In this document: positions 1 through 9,200 of the stretch, piece by piece
How the letters are laid out: each line of letters begins with the position of its first letter
Numbering within the stretch: position 1 is the stretch's first letter
Assembly: GCA_002721705.1 (NCBI GenBank)
Contig: PBLJ01000016.1
Location: 1-59,607 of the forward strand
Length of the DNA stretch: 59,607 nt
Direction: 5' to 3'
Source: Opitutia bacterium
Lineage (GTDB): Bacteria; Verrucomicrobiota; Verrucomicrobiia; Opitutales; Seribacteraceae
Made by a program: the position numbers and the translations under genes
Notes under the pieces: model-generated
Told to the model about the DNA's origin: nothing
Seen by the model: the letters and a program-made list of their open reading frames with translations, nothing else
Databases searched by the model: none

Positions 1-89
1 ATGCCATCCAGTTTGGCAAGATCCTCTTCAGTCAAGGTGATCGTTCGAACAATTCGCTTCAGGGCTTTTTTCTTGCTGCTATCCGTCAT
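1..89 (-). CDS. Unidentified protein, N-terminal part only
   Basis: An open frame starts at an ATG (positions 87-89, minus strand) and runs off the left edge of the window, giving 29 residues. It begins MTDSSKKKAL and continues with a basic stretch and then an acidic TEEDLAKLDG segment. The N-terminus is soluble and charged, with no signal peptide. It lies divergently from the CvpA-like gene, with 168 bases between them that should hold both promoters. I do not recognise the family from so short a piece. The evidence for coding is the open frame to the edge and a sensible start. Confidence 0.5.
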   Translation of the reverse strand, partial: MTDSSKKKALKRIVRTITLTEEDLAKLDG

Positions 90-257
90 TTTTCTTCCAA
101 AACTATAAATAATCGATTCACTTCAATACAAGCAAAAAGCTTTTCCGTAAATGCTTCAAAAGTCAATTCCAATGCAATGCCTTAAAGTATTTTCAAACGA
201 AGAAGGCTTACTCGTAGCTGAATTTCGAGCAAGAGATCAAACCTTGCAACCCCCTGG

Positions 258-1175
258 ATGGACATTGGAATAAACAACTATCATCTCGATTTGTCGGCAT
301 TCGAGACGAACCTTTTGAAGATTCTCTTCTACTCGATTCCCGCCATGATTTTAATTTGGCGCGGCATGCGGGGATGGCATCTGGGACTACACGGGAAAGT
401 AGCCGCATTGGTCTCGATTGCGTTGAGTTTGGCGGCGGCGTATTTTCTGGGGAATCAAGCGGGTTACTTCATTCCGGACGGAATAGTCGAGGATCCCCTG
501 ATCGAAGGCCTGCTGGGGAACGCGCTGGCCGGAATAGTAGCCTATGTCTGCCTTCGCTTGCTGTTTACTGCAGTCTTGAAAATCAGCTCGGGGAAAAACG
601 CCAGTTCGTTTGAGAAAACGGGAGGGATGCTTCTTGGGGTGTGCGAAGGCTTGCTCCTGGTCTTCGCACTGGCCCTGGTTGTACGCTGGTATGCCGAGGT
701 ATCGGAAGCCAGCGTATTGGCCGACAGCACGGAAGGTGTTTCACCCGAGGAAATGCTAGAGCAAGAAACCCCCAACCTTAACTTCATTTCAAGAGCCACT
801 CTGTATTGGAATCAAAAAGTTCAAAAGGATCCGGCCGGCGCCATAATAGAAAAAATAGATCCTGTTCCCAGCGACTTCTATGATTTAAGCAAGAACCTGA
901 TGATACTGTCCCGAAACCCAAAAGTGCTTGAAAGATTCGGCCAATCTCCGGAAGTCGTCGAATTTCTCGACGACCCTACCCTGCAAAACCTCAAGTCCGA
1001 CCCGAAAATCGTAAAGCTCTACAAGGAAAGGGATTTCCTGCAGCTTCTCAGAGAAAAACCGGTGCAGGATGCGCTAAAGGACAAGGAATTCCGCCAACGC
1101 CTTGAGGATGCTGGGGTACACGAAGCCTTGACCCGATCCGTGGCCGAAGTGCGTGATCCCAAAGAGGGTGACTAG
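258..1175 (+). CDS. CvpA-like integral membrane protein
   Basis: A 305-residue protein with a hydrophobic N-terminal half holding about four membrane segments (roughly residues 17-35, 47-66, 84-105 and 122-145) and a soluble, charged C-terminal half of about 150 residues. The early RGMRGWHLG segment and glycine-rich helices resemble the CvpA (colicin V production) family, whose members are small inner-membrane proteins of poorly defined role. The C-terminal extension (NPKVLERF, SPEVVEFL, DPTLQNL, DPKIVKLY) is a run of short helical repeats seen in many Planctomycete and Verrucomicrobial CvpA-type proteins, but I cannot assign it a function. The ATG at 258 has no clear Shine-Dalgarno sequence. 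The gene converges with the transaldolase gene, with 6 bases between stops. Family call fairly likely; function unknown. Confidence 0.7.
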   Translation: MDIGINNYHLDLSAFETNLLKILFYSIPAMILIWRGMRGWHLGLHGKVAALVSIALSLAAAYFLGNQAGYFIPDGIVEDPLIEGLLGNALAGIVAYVCLRLLFTAVLKISSGKNASSFEKTGGMLLGVCEGLLLVFALALVVRWYAEVSEASVLADSTEGVSPEEMLEQETPNLNFISRATLYWNQKVQKDPAGAIIEKIDPVPSDFYDLSKNLMILSRNPKVLERFGQSPEVVEFLDDPTLQNLKSDPKIVKLYKERDFLQLLREKPVQDALKDKEFRQRLEDAGVHEALTRSVAEVRDPKEGD

Positions 1176-1181
1176 GGTTCC

Positions 1182-2165
1182 TCAGTTAAGCTTCTGTGCA
1201 ACTAAATCCACTAGTTTGCGCACGTCTGCGGCGAAGCTTCGAATGCCTTCCGCCAATTTTTCAGTGGCCATGGCGTCTTCATTGAGCGCAAAACGAAAGG
1301 AGCTCTCTTCGTAACTAAGTTTCTCGAGCTGGGATTGTTCCGCAGCCTCGGGATTCAGCTTGGTCGCAAGGATCTGGTGGTCATTTTGCAATTCCTCCAA
1401 CAAGGAAGGACTGATGGTCAACAAATCGCATCCTACGAGTTCCTTGATTTCTCCCGAATTCCGGAAACTCGCTCCCATGACTTCGGTCTCGTATCCGAAT
1501 TTCTTGTAGTAGTTGTAGATCATGGTAACGGAACGGACTCCCGGATCCTCGGCCCCAACAAAATCCTGACCGGTTTTCGCTTTGTGCCAATCAAGGATGC
1601 GACCCACGAAAGGCGAGATCAGTTGAGCATCGGCCTCGGCGCAAGCTATGGCTTGGGCCAGGGAAAAGAGAAGGGTCATGTTGCAATGGATGCCCTCCTT
1701 TTCCAAAATACGAGCTGCCTCAACACCTTCCCAAGTAGTGGCAAGCTTGATCAATATGCGCTCTCGGGGAAATCCTTTGGCCTCGTAGGCGGCAATCAAT
1801 TCACGTGCCTTTTCGAGGCTGGCTTGGGTGTCAAACGACAAACGAGCATCCACCTCGGTAGAAACGCGACCCGGTACGATCCCGAGGATTTCACATCCGA
1901 AACGAACCAACAGGCGATCGACTACGAGTTCCGGAGTAGTTTCACCATCCGATTTCGCTTCTCCGACCACCTCGTCGACAAGATAGGAATACTCTTCCTT
2001 GCTCGCAGCCTTGAGCACGAGGCTGGGATTCGTCGTGGCATCACGAGGTTCGTACTCTCGCATGGATTGGAAATCGCTGGTGTCGGCCACCACCACGGTT
2101 TGGGCCTTGAGCTGGTTCAGGGCATTCGTTTGTGGAGAAACGGAGGATTCGACGGATTCGTTCAT
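1182..2165 (-). CDS. tal: Transaldolase
   Basis: A 327-residue protein matching the TalB-type transaldolases (usually about 315 residues). It moves a dihydroxyacetone unit between sedoheptulose-7-phosphate and glyceraldehyde-3-phosphate in the cytosolic pentose phosphate pathway. Visible hallmarks are VVADTSD with the catalytic Asp at about 28, DATTNPSL at about 42-49, [10 protein letters not shown] with Glu at about 104, and [12 protein letters not shown] with the Schiff-base lysine at about 140. About 11 extra residues precede the region where E. coli TalB begins. The gene follows the class II aldolase gene on the same strand by 74 bases, so the two probably form a small central-carbon operon that shares triose and fructose phosphates. 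Confidence 0.95.
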   Translation of the reverse strand: MNESVESSVSPQTNALNQLKAQTVVVADTSDFQSMREYEPRDATTNPSLVLKAASKEEYSYLVDEVVGEAKSDGETTPELVVDRLLVRFGCEILGIVPGRVSTEVDARLSFDTQASLEKARELIAAYEAKGFPRERILIKLATTWEGVEAARILEKEGIHCNMTLLFSLAQAIACAEADAQLISPFVGRILDWHKAKTGQDFVGAEDPGVRSVTMIYNYYKKFGYETEVMGASFRNSGEIKELVGCDLLTISPSLLEELQNDHQILATKLNPEAAEQSQLEKLSYEESSFRFALNEDAMATEKLAEGIRSFAADVRKLVDLVAQKLN

Positions 2166-2239
2166 GTTGGGTCAGTGATCAGGACGATTTCAGGCAAGCG
2201 AGTATGACATCCTTGCCCCTTGCGAAGAGCTCTTCGGTT

Positions 2240-3313
2240 TCAAGTAGCGTTGCGGCCGATGCAATTAAGTTCCTCGAAGGCGCGATGAAGTCGCTTCACG
2301 ATCGCCTGTTCCCCAAAGCGAAGCCAGGAGCGCGGGTCGTAGAATTTTTTGTTTGGCTTGTCGGCCCCATCCGGATTGCCAAGTTGAGTCTGTAGGTAAT
2401 CCTTGCTTTCCTTGTAAAAGCCATGGACACCATCCCAAAAGGCCCATTGGGTATCAGTGTCGATGTTCATTTTGACGGCGCCGTAGGAGATGGCTTCCCG
2501 GATTTTCTCCGGTTCCGAACCGGAACCACCATGGAATACAAAGTTGATCGGCTTCGGTCCAGTACCATGTTTCTCCTGAATGTAATCCTGCGAGTTTTTA
2601 AGGATAATCGGTCGCAATTCCACGTTCCCTGGCTTGTAAACGCCATGGACGTTTCCAAAAGCAGCAGCGACCGTAAAACGACCACTAACGTCGTTTAAAA
2701 TCTCATAAGCTTGATTCACTTCATCGGGCTGAGTGTAAAGGCGCGCGCTGTCGATCTCGGTGTTGTCGACGCCATCCTCCTCCCCTCCCGTAACGCCCAG
2801 CTCGATCTCGATGGTCATGTCGATGCGATTCATGCGCTCGAAATACTCCTTGCAAGTGGCAAGGTTGTCGGAAACGGGCTCTTCCGAAAGGTCGAGCATA
2901 TGCGAACTGAACAAAGAACGACCCGTTGCCTCGTAATGCTTCTCTCCGGCATCAAGCATTCCGTCTACCCAAGGTAAAAGCTTTCGAGCGGCATGATCGG
3001 TATGGAGGATAACCGGCACGCCGTAGGCTTCGGCCATGAAATGGACGTGATGGGCTCCTGACACCGCTCCGGCCACGGCGCAATGCTCACCATGATTGGG
3101 AAGAGACTTACCGGCAAAGAAAACAGCGCCACCATTCGAGAACTGTATGATGACAGGTGAATTGACCTCCTTTGCCGCTTCTAGCACGGCATTGACCGTG
3201 TTGGTGCCTACCACGTTAACTGCGGGTAGAGCATATTCGTTCTGATTGGCGTGATCGAGAATCTGTTGTACCTCGTCGCCTGAGGCAACACCGGGTCGAA
3301 ATCTATGGCTCAT
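2240..3313 (-). CDS. fbaA: Class II fructose-bisphosphate aldolase
   Basis: A 357-residue zinc-dependent aldolase of the E. coli FbaA (class IIA) type, which splits fructose-1,6-bisphosphate into glyceraldehyde-3-phosphate and dihydroxyacetone phosphate. Visible features are the N-terminal YALPAVNVVGTNTVNAVLEAA segment, the zinc-site ILHTDHAARK motif, the IEIELGVTGGEEDGV motif, the VFHGGSGS phosphate-binding loop, and NIDTDTQWAFWDG near the C-terminus. The length is normal for the class. It is followed on the same strand by transaldolase. The ATG at 3313 is preceded by 96 bases separating it from the HTH gene upstream, which leaves room for its own promoter. Confidence 0.96.
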   Translation of the reverse strand: MSHRFRPGVASGDEVQQILDHANQNEYALPAVNVVGTNTVNAVLEAAKEVNSPVIIQFSNGGAVFFAGKSLPNHGEHCAVAGAVSGAHHVHFMAEAYGVPVILHTDHAARKLLPWVDGMLDAGEKHYEATGRSLFSSHMLDLSEEPVSDNLATCKEYFERMNRIDMTIEIELGVTGGEEDGVDNTEIDSARLYTQPDEVNQAYEILNDVSGRFTVAAAFGNVHGVYKPGNVELRPIILKNSQDYIQEKHGTGPKPINFVFHGGSGSEPEKIREAISYGAVKMNIDTDTQWAFWDGVHGFYKESKDYLQTQLGNPDGADKPNKKFYDPRSWLRFGEQAIVKRLHRAFEELNCIGRNAT

Positions 3314-3409
3314 GTTCTCTTATCTGATGTCTGGATGAATTGTGATTGGGTTGCGAATTATCAATCAATAGGGAAAGAGCGGTTTGACTGAAGAAAAAAA
3401 GCATTCTTT

Positions 3410-3910
3410 TCATCGAGCCTTCTTTTCAAGCAAGGCCTCCTCCACTCCTTTATCATGCAACAAGTCCTCGATCTCATTCACTCGGATGAAGGTAGTGCTG
3501 GTATGGGGAAGATGATAGCGAGTAAATACTTTTTTTTCCAAAAGGTAATACATCTTGCGGGCAGAAACTCTGAGTACCTTGGCCGCCTCCGAGACCTTTA
3601 GAATACGGGGTTTGGGAGGTTTTTGCATACTTGAAAGCATTTCTTCCTGTTGTTTGACCGAGTATTCCAGCTCGGACGTTCGCCTATCTATGGACTCCAA
3701 CTTTTCCTTTATTTCGGAAAGGAGATGGAAAATCGCATCGTTTTCCATCACCGAGGGGTCCTTGATTCCCAGTTCCAAGCGTTTATCGTTCTGGAACTTG
3801 ACCGCATCGATGCGACTTTTGAAATAACGTCGATAACGACGTTTGCGCCTAACCAAAGTAATGCAATGAGGCGAAGGGCGACCCTTGACGTAGGAATAAG
3901 AAACCTTCAT
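3410..3910 (-). CDS. Excisionase-like helix-turn-helix protein
   Basis: A 166-residue basic protein. Residues 1-45 are rich in Arg/Lys and aromatics, in a pattern (RRYRRYFKSRIDAVKFQNDK) loosely like the small arm-type DNA-binding domains found in front of phage integrases. Residues about 60-97 form a short coiled coil. Residues about 103-150 (ILKVSEAAKVLRVSARKMYYLLEKK, then FIRVNEIEDLL) match the excisionase/MerR-like HTH_17 fold. A DNA-binding role is likely; the target is unknown. No integrase or phage gene lies nearby, so nothing supports a mobile element. The gene is divergent from the Minf_1886 gene, with 91 bases between starts. The N-terminal similarity is an impression, not a proven match. 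Confidence 0.7.
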   Translation of the reverse strand: MKVSYSYVKGRPSPHCITLVRRKRRYRRYFKSRIDAVKFQNDKRLELGIKDPSVMENDAIFHLLSEIKEKLESIDRRTSELEYSVKQQEEMLSSMQKPPKPRILKVSEAAKVLRVSARKMYYLLEKKVFTRYHLPHTSTTFIRVNEIEDLLHDKGVEEALLEKKAR

Positions 3911-4001
3911 GCAATGCTTTGGCTCGAAAATCGTGGTTTACTTTTCGCCCAAGTCGAGTTCAAGTAATGGGCGTAGTTGTAATTTCCATTGTTTGGGTTT
4001 C

Positions 4002-4418
4002 ATGAGCGAAAAAGATTTCACCGATGTTGTAAATTCTATTCGGGAACAAGATGCCCGATTCGCCAAAGGCGCGTATTACTTTGTTCGCCAAGCGCTCGAC
4101 CACACCCTCAAGCACTTCAAGCTGGACCAATCCGCAAACAACCACCACGTCACGGGAAAGGAACTGCTGGAAGGCATCCGGGAGTTCGCATTGGACCAAT
4201 ACGGGCCTATGAGCAAAACGCTTTTGGAAGCGTGGAACATCAAGCACTGCCGTGATTTCGGCGACATTGTCTTTCACCTCGTGGACGCTGGTGTGCTTGG
4301 TAAAACCGACAATGATTCCCCGGAAGACTTTGCCGAAGGCTATAATTTCCAAGACGCCTTCGAGGGTCCATTTCTTCCGCCGTCCAGACAAAACGGCCCG
4401 GACCATTCACAAAACTAA
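4002..4418 (+). CDS. Minf_1886 family protein
   Basis: A 138-residue soluble protein starting at the ATG at 4002 (MSEKDFTDVV). The order of conserved patches, RFAKGAYYFVRQALDHTLK, HVTGKELLEGIREFALDQYG, and DFGDIVFHLVDAGVLGKT with a DSPEDFAEGYNFQDAF tail, fits the family annotated as Minf_1886, which I recall as largely restricted to Verrucomicrobia and Planctomycetes. No biochemical function is known to me. The open frame extends upstream to 3909, but that stretch would overlap the divergent HTH gene and its promoter region, so the later start is preferred. It is followed, convergently, by the zinc-ribbon gene. Confidence 0.8.
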   Translation: MSEKDFTDVVNSIREQDARFAKGAYYFVRQALDHTLKHFKLDQSANNHHVTGKELLEGIREFALDQYGPMSKTLLEAWNIKHCRDFGDIVFHLVDAGVLGKTDNDSPEDFAEGYNFQDAFEGPFLPPSRQNGPDHSQN

Positions 4419-4441
4419 TAAGAAACGCCGCTGATTTCCGT

Positions 4442-4687
4442 TTAGAAGACGAAGCGCAAAACGAACAAAACTAGAACGATCAAGGCGACGCCAGCCAGTA
4501 AAAGATCGTTGCGACGAGGCTTGAAGCCCTCCGACGAGGAATTTTCGTCAAAAGCATCATCCGGTAAATCCAAGCCATCGTAAATCGTGTCATCGGACCA
4601 TCCAGTACGCTCGTCGGAACCGCATTCGGAACACGAAAGGGCATTGTTTTCGACTTCCGCTCCGCAATTCGGGCAAGGAAAAGGCAT
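4442..4687 (-). CDS. Zinc-ribbon membrane-anchored small protein
   Basis: An 81-residue protein. The N-terminus carries a compact zinc ribbon with Cys at about 5, 8, 19 and 22 (CPNCG and CSECG). An acidic linker rich in Asp/Ser follows, then one C-terminal membrane helix (residues about 61-80) ending in FVLRFVF. The ATG at 4687 is chosen because the zinc ribbon begins directly after it; the frame is open further upstream but that would add an unlikely hydrophobic segment. Its arrangement, cytosolic zinc ribbon plus tail anchor, is common among uncharacterised bacterial proteins. It is divergent from the Sel1 gene and convergent with the Minf_1886 gene. Function unknown. Confidence 0.7.
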   Translation of the reverse strand: MPFPCPNCGAEVENNALSCSECGSDERTGWSDDTIYDGLDLPDDAFDENSSSEGFKPRRNDLLLAGVALIVLVLFVLRFVF

Positions 4688-4806
4688 AAGTAACACGATG
4701 CCTGCAATTGAAAATGGAGCCAGCAAAAAACATGGCTGAGAAAGGCATCAGTACAAGAAAACGTTTGCTTTTACCTCATATTCAGACATGTAACGACATA
4801 CTCTCC

Positions 4807-6171
4807 ATGATGGTTGCCCCTACCGTCCATTTAAGTCCAAACAGGTCGAGAAAAGTTTTTCGACTTCTGTTTTTGTGTTTGGCGGCTTGGATTCACACAA
4901 GCCTTTTTGCAAGCGGTGAATGGAAAGCGGATTTGAAGACGGTACGAGCCAAGGCGGCAAAAGGCGACGTATACTACCAAGGATTGCTAGGCATCCATCT
5001 AAAGCATGGCGGTCCTGAAATGATAATTGATCTAGTCGAGTCCGAGCGCTGGTCAGCCAAGGCCGCCGAAAAAAACGGGGCGTTTGGACTATGCAACTTG
5101 GCAAGCTTGGAAATGCGCAAGCGGAATTACGAGAAAGGCCGCTTCCTCTATGATGAAGCTCACCTGCACTCTAACCTGCTTCGCCTGGCTCGAGCCGGAG
5201 ATGCGGTAGCCATATTTTGCTTGGGTCTGATTGAACTGGAATCACCTCCCAGAAACATACCCAAAGCCATCCGGCACCTAGAGAAATCAGGGAGCAAGGG
5301 ATTTGCCCCTGCTCAAGCCATTCTAGGGATGCTGAAACTCAACGGTATAGGCATTCCACGTGATCGAGGAGCAGGAATCAAATGGTTGCAGACAGCGGCG
5401 CGATCCGAATCCGCCTATGGGCAATTTCATCTTGGCATGGCATATTCCATTGGTGAAGGGGTAGCCTTTAACCAACCTCTTAGCATGCAGTTGATTCGAA
5501 AAGCCGCTGACCAAGGCTTGGCCAGCGCCCAACTTACCTTGGGCATGAAATACTCCAATGGTGAAGGAGTCGATCAAGACTATGCCGAGGCCGCAAACTG
5601 GTTCCAAAAGGCATCGAACCAAGGAAGCGGCGAAGCCACCTTTCAGCTGAGACGTTGCCTCACGATGCTGAAAAATCAACCTCAGGCAAAGCCCACGCCA
5701 GAGAAAGAGGAACCAGCAGTTGGCGTCACGTTGATAAAGCCAAACCCGGTTGAACCCGAGACAACTCCGAAGCCTGACCCGACACCCACGCCAGAAGTCA
5801 CTTCACCGGATGAGAATACAAAGATTCTCCTGCAGCAAGCTCGGCATCTACTCTTGGTGGAAAAGAAAATTTCTCCCGCGAAAAAAATATTGAGTAAATT
5901 GGCCACGAAGGGAATACCGGAAGCCCAAAGATTGCTCGGTATCGCTCACTATCGATCCTTGGATTACAAAGAAGCGCAAGAGTGGCTATTGAAGGCCGCC
6001 GAGAAAAACGATCCTCAAGCACAGCGCTACCTTGGAATGATATATTTCTTGGGACAAGGAATCGAAAAAGATTACGCCAAAGCGCACACTTGGTTGAGCA
6101 AAGCCTCAGCGCAAGGAGATCAAGAAGCTACTCGATACCGAGAAATTTTGGAAAAATTCTATCAAGAATAA
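4807..6171 (+). CDS. Secreted Sel1-repeat (TPR-like) protein
   Basis: About 454 residues with an N-terminal export signal (basic KVFRLLFLCLAAW core) and several Sel1-like repeats, each roughly 36 residues. Examples are APAQAILGMLKLNGIGIPRDRG, YGQFHLGMAYSIGEGVAFNQ, ASAQLTLGMKYSNGEGVDQDY and PQAQRYLGMIYFLGQGIEKDY. A Pro/Thr/Glu-rich linker (about residues 300-340) separates four or more N-terminal repeats from a second block of two or three. Sel1 proteins usually act as scaffolds for protein complexes, here probably in the periplasm; the partner is unknown. The frame is open from 4708, but the signal peptide is best placed behind the tandem ATGs at 4807/4810. The stop codon lies inside the left arm of the terminator hairpin at 6168-6200. 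Confidence 0.82.
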   Translation: MMVAPTVHLSPNRSRKVFRLLFLCLAAWIHTSLFASGEWKADLKTVRAKAAKGDVYYQGLLGIHLKHGGPEMIIDLVESERWSAKAAEKNGAFGLCNLASLEMRKRNYEKGRFLYDEAHLHSNLLRLARAGDAVAIFCLGLIELESPPRNIPKAIRHLEKSGSKGFAPAQAILGMLKLNGIGIPRDRGAGIKWLQTAARSESAYGQFHLGMAYSIGEGVAFNQPLSMQLIRKAADQGLASAQLTLGMKYSNGEGVDQDYAEAANWFQKASNQGSGEATFQLRRCLTMLKNQPQAKPTPEKEEPAVGVTLIKPNPVEPETTPKPDPTPTPEVTSPDENTKILLQQARHLLLVEKKISPAKKILSKLATKGIPEAQRLLGIAHYRSLDYKEAQEWLLKAAEKNDPQAQRYLGMIYFLGQGIEKDYAKAHTWLSKASAQGDQEATRYREILEKFYQE

Positions 6172-6200
6172 CCCGACTGCCCGAGCGGGCTTCGGGTTAT
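6168..6200. terminator. Bidirectional terminator hairpin
   Basis: A two-part hairpin between convergent genes. The outer stem is 9 perfect base pairs (ATAACCCGA with TCGGGTTAT), and an inner GCCCG/CGGGC stem closes on a two-base AG loop. The left arm includes the stop codon of the Sel1 gene. The giant coiled-coil gene ends 13 bases to the right, so the structure can end transcripts from both sides. There is no long T-run on either side, so it is not a textbook intrinsic terminator. Confidence 0.75.
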
Positions 6201-6212
6201 AGGCTCACTCGA

Positions 6213-9200
6213 CTATTTGGCAAACTTGGCGTGACGCAAATTCACGCTCAAGCTCCCTCCATCCGTCACCTGAACGGGATAGGACCAAACCACGCCAACG
6301 GCTCCCATGGGAGGGGGCACAGCGCCAATTATAACGTAATCTCCTTCAGGAAGGTTCTGCAAACGAGCTTGCCCACGGGAATTGGTCTTGAAGCGATCGA
6401 TCGCTGCCTTCGACAGCGCATCACGGAACTGCGAGGCTACCCCGGGATAGTTATAACCACGGTGAATGGAGCGAACCCACAACTCGGCAGCAGACTGCCC
6501 ACGAGGAATGGATATTCGAGCTCTCTGCGCAATTTGGTCAATGCCGACACCGCGCTCCATGACAAAGAATTCAACGTTGGCAACCGGTCTGACCTGTTTG
6601 TCGAGAAATTGCACCATGGCTTGAAAATCCATTTGGGCAGTCCCCCTGGAAACGATACGACCTGCAGGAGTTCTGTTGGTAAAACTTTCAGGAAGATCCG
6701 GTGGAGCGCTTCTGGTTCGATTTCGCCAGTCATCATCTGGTGAAGAACTCCTTCGTTCCGGCAAAGGACGGGGTTGCACCCTCGTCGTGGGAGTTCTGGA
6801 GGAAGGCTCATCGAATCGGGGTCTGGGTCGTGTCGAGGCAGAGGGCCTGAAAGTAGTTCTTCTTGGGCTTTCCTCAAACATGGTGGACCTTCTCGGTTCA
6901 GTAGTGGATCGACTGAAGGAGCCTCCGGGCTCACCGCGTAGTGAAGAAATCAACTCCCTCGCCTTTCCCAAACCTTCTTGCAACGCAAGTGTCTTGGCCT
7001 CCTCTCGCTTCAATCTCTCATTGAGCAAGGTAATCGTTTGACCAGCGGCCTTTTCACGTTCCACGTCGCTTCGCCGGCGAGCTTGTACGTTCTTGGCTTG
7101 TTCCTCAAGCAGGCTTACTCGTTGATTGGCTCTAGCCAAATCACTCTCGGCTTGCAGCAATTTTTGAGAGGTATCGCGCAAGCGACTTTCAGTTTGAGTC
7201 TGACTCCCGCTGCGAGCATTCGCAGTATCCAGTTGAGCCCTTAAGTTCAGAATTTCATCTCGGAGGGCTTTAGTGGTTAGATTCTCGCTTGAGGTTGTCG
7301 GCGTTCCGAAGGCAGGTGGTGATGACGGACCGGAGATTTCGAGTTGTTTGATTCGACCTTCAGCTTGAGCAAGCGTGGTTTCCAGAATCTGGATTTTCCG
7401 CATTGAATCCTTTAGAGCCAAGCTATTCTTGTCCAAATCGGCCACTGCCGTTGCCTCCGAAGTTTTAGACATTTCAAGTTGGCTTTGCAAGGCAGTGACT
7501 TGAGCCTGCAAGTTTGCTGCGTTACCACTCGAAGGTCGTGGTGAAGCCACGCTTTCCTGCAAACGACGCAACTGATTCTTATATTTTTCCAAGTCGCTGC
7601 GCAAGGCAAGGTTCGCGCGTAGTAATTCGTCTCTTTCACTTTCAAGGCGAGTGTCGGCTTGCGGATTCTGGCGCAAGGTTTGGTTGGCAACGGTCAACTT
7701 GGAATTTAATTCCTCCAACCCGGCAATTTCGTCTTTTAAAGCTTCGATGGACTTGAAGGATTTCTCCAGTGCTTCGTCCAGTTTTTGAGCATCCTCTTTG
7801 AGAACAGCCGACTGGGACGCTTCTTGCTGTAATTTACGTATGGCATCCGTGGCATCCTGAAGCCTTGCCTTCAATTCGGCAACGGTCTGGTCATCGCCTG
7901 CAACTCGAGCCTGCTCCAAGTCCTTGATGTCCTGAAGTTGCTTTTTGGCAGCAGCCAACTCCGTTTGAAGTTCTATAACCTCTTCGGTTTTGTCATTGAG
8001 GTCGGCTATAAGCTGATCCTCATTGACATTACCCGGATCAACAGGGTTTTGACGCGCCCTGCTCAATTCTACCTTTAATTGCTCGATCTCTTCTTGCATC
8101 GCAGCCAAAGCGGCGCCTTGGTCCTCCGGTTGATTCTGACGCGCTTGGCTCAGTTCCGACTTCAGCTGCTCAATCTCTTCTTGCAGCGCAGCCAAAGCGG
8201 CTCTTTGGTCCTCCGGTTGATTCTGGCGCGCTTGGCTCAGTTCCGACTTCAGCTGCTCAATCTCTTCTTGCAGCGCAGCCAAAGCGGCTCCTTGGTCCTC
8301 CGGTTGATTCTGTCGCGCTTGGCTCAGTTCCGACTTCAGCTGCTCAATCTCTTCTTGCAGCGCGGTCAAGGCAGGGTCGGAAGCCTTGGGGGAAGTACCG
8401 GGGGCATTTGCCTTGGCCTCGGCCAGCTGGGCCTTGAGAGATTCCAACTCTTGTCGAAGAGCTCCCGTGTCCCCTGCCATTTGATTTTCGAGCATGTTTT
8501 CGAGAACCTTTTCAAGCTCTGCATCAAGAGAAGCCACTTCCTTGTCTCGTTCGGCCAAAGCGCTTTGCAACTTGGACACGACCCCTCGGGTTTCTTCCAG
8601 TTGTTTTTGCAGTTCGTCGATGACACCGTCGGATGGCGTGCCGGTGGGGTTTTCCTGTGCTTTGGCCAACAATTCATTTAGACGTTTTTGAGTGTCGGCA
8701 AGTTGTTGTTCGAGAGCAAGAGCTCGATCGTCACCCAATCCGTCCGCTTTACGAAGTTCCTGTAAATCATCCAATTGCGACTTGGTTGTCGAAAGTTGTT
8801 GTTCCAACTCAACAATGCGGGCTTGGGCAGCGTCGTCGACTTGGCCACTTTGTTCAAGTTCATCGATCTTAGACTTGGTAAGTACAAGTTGTTGTTCCAA
8901 AGCCGCCACGGTTTCACTCTTGCCTTGGAGTAGTTCGTGCATACGGCGTTCGGCTTCCAGTTTTTCTGCATTCGAATTGGCAAGTTGCTCCTCCAAATCC
9001 GCAATAGTTGCGACGCTGGACGAATCAGTTTGGCCCAAGCGAGACTCCAAAGCAGCCACCTTGGCGCGGCTGGCTTCCAATTCCTCCTTGAATTTAGAGA
9101 AAAGTTGCCGGGCATTGACGCTGTCCGTTGTGTGAGCCTGTCGAGCCATGGCCAGCTCCATTTCCAAAGTCTTCGCTTTCTTGCGCAAGACATCGGCGTC

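Noticed and set aside
1335-2207. A long open frame on the plus strand opposite transaldolase
   Set aside because: It is antisense to a well supported enzyme gene and the protein has no recognisable domain.
3360-3409. Small A/T-rich hairpin (AAAAG-AATG-CTTTT followed by T's) after the HTH gene
   Set aside because: The stem is only five A/T-rich pairs, overlaps the gene end and is too weak to call as a terminator.
8079-8681. A plus-strand open frame with Leu/Arg repeats opposite the coiled-coil repeats
   Set aside because: Its repeat pattern is the antisense image of the 87-bp units; no start signal or independent evidence supports it.
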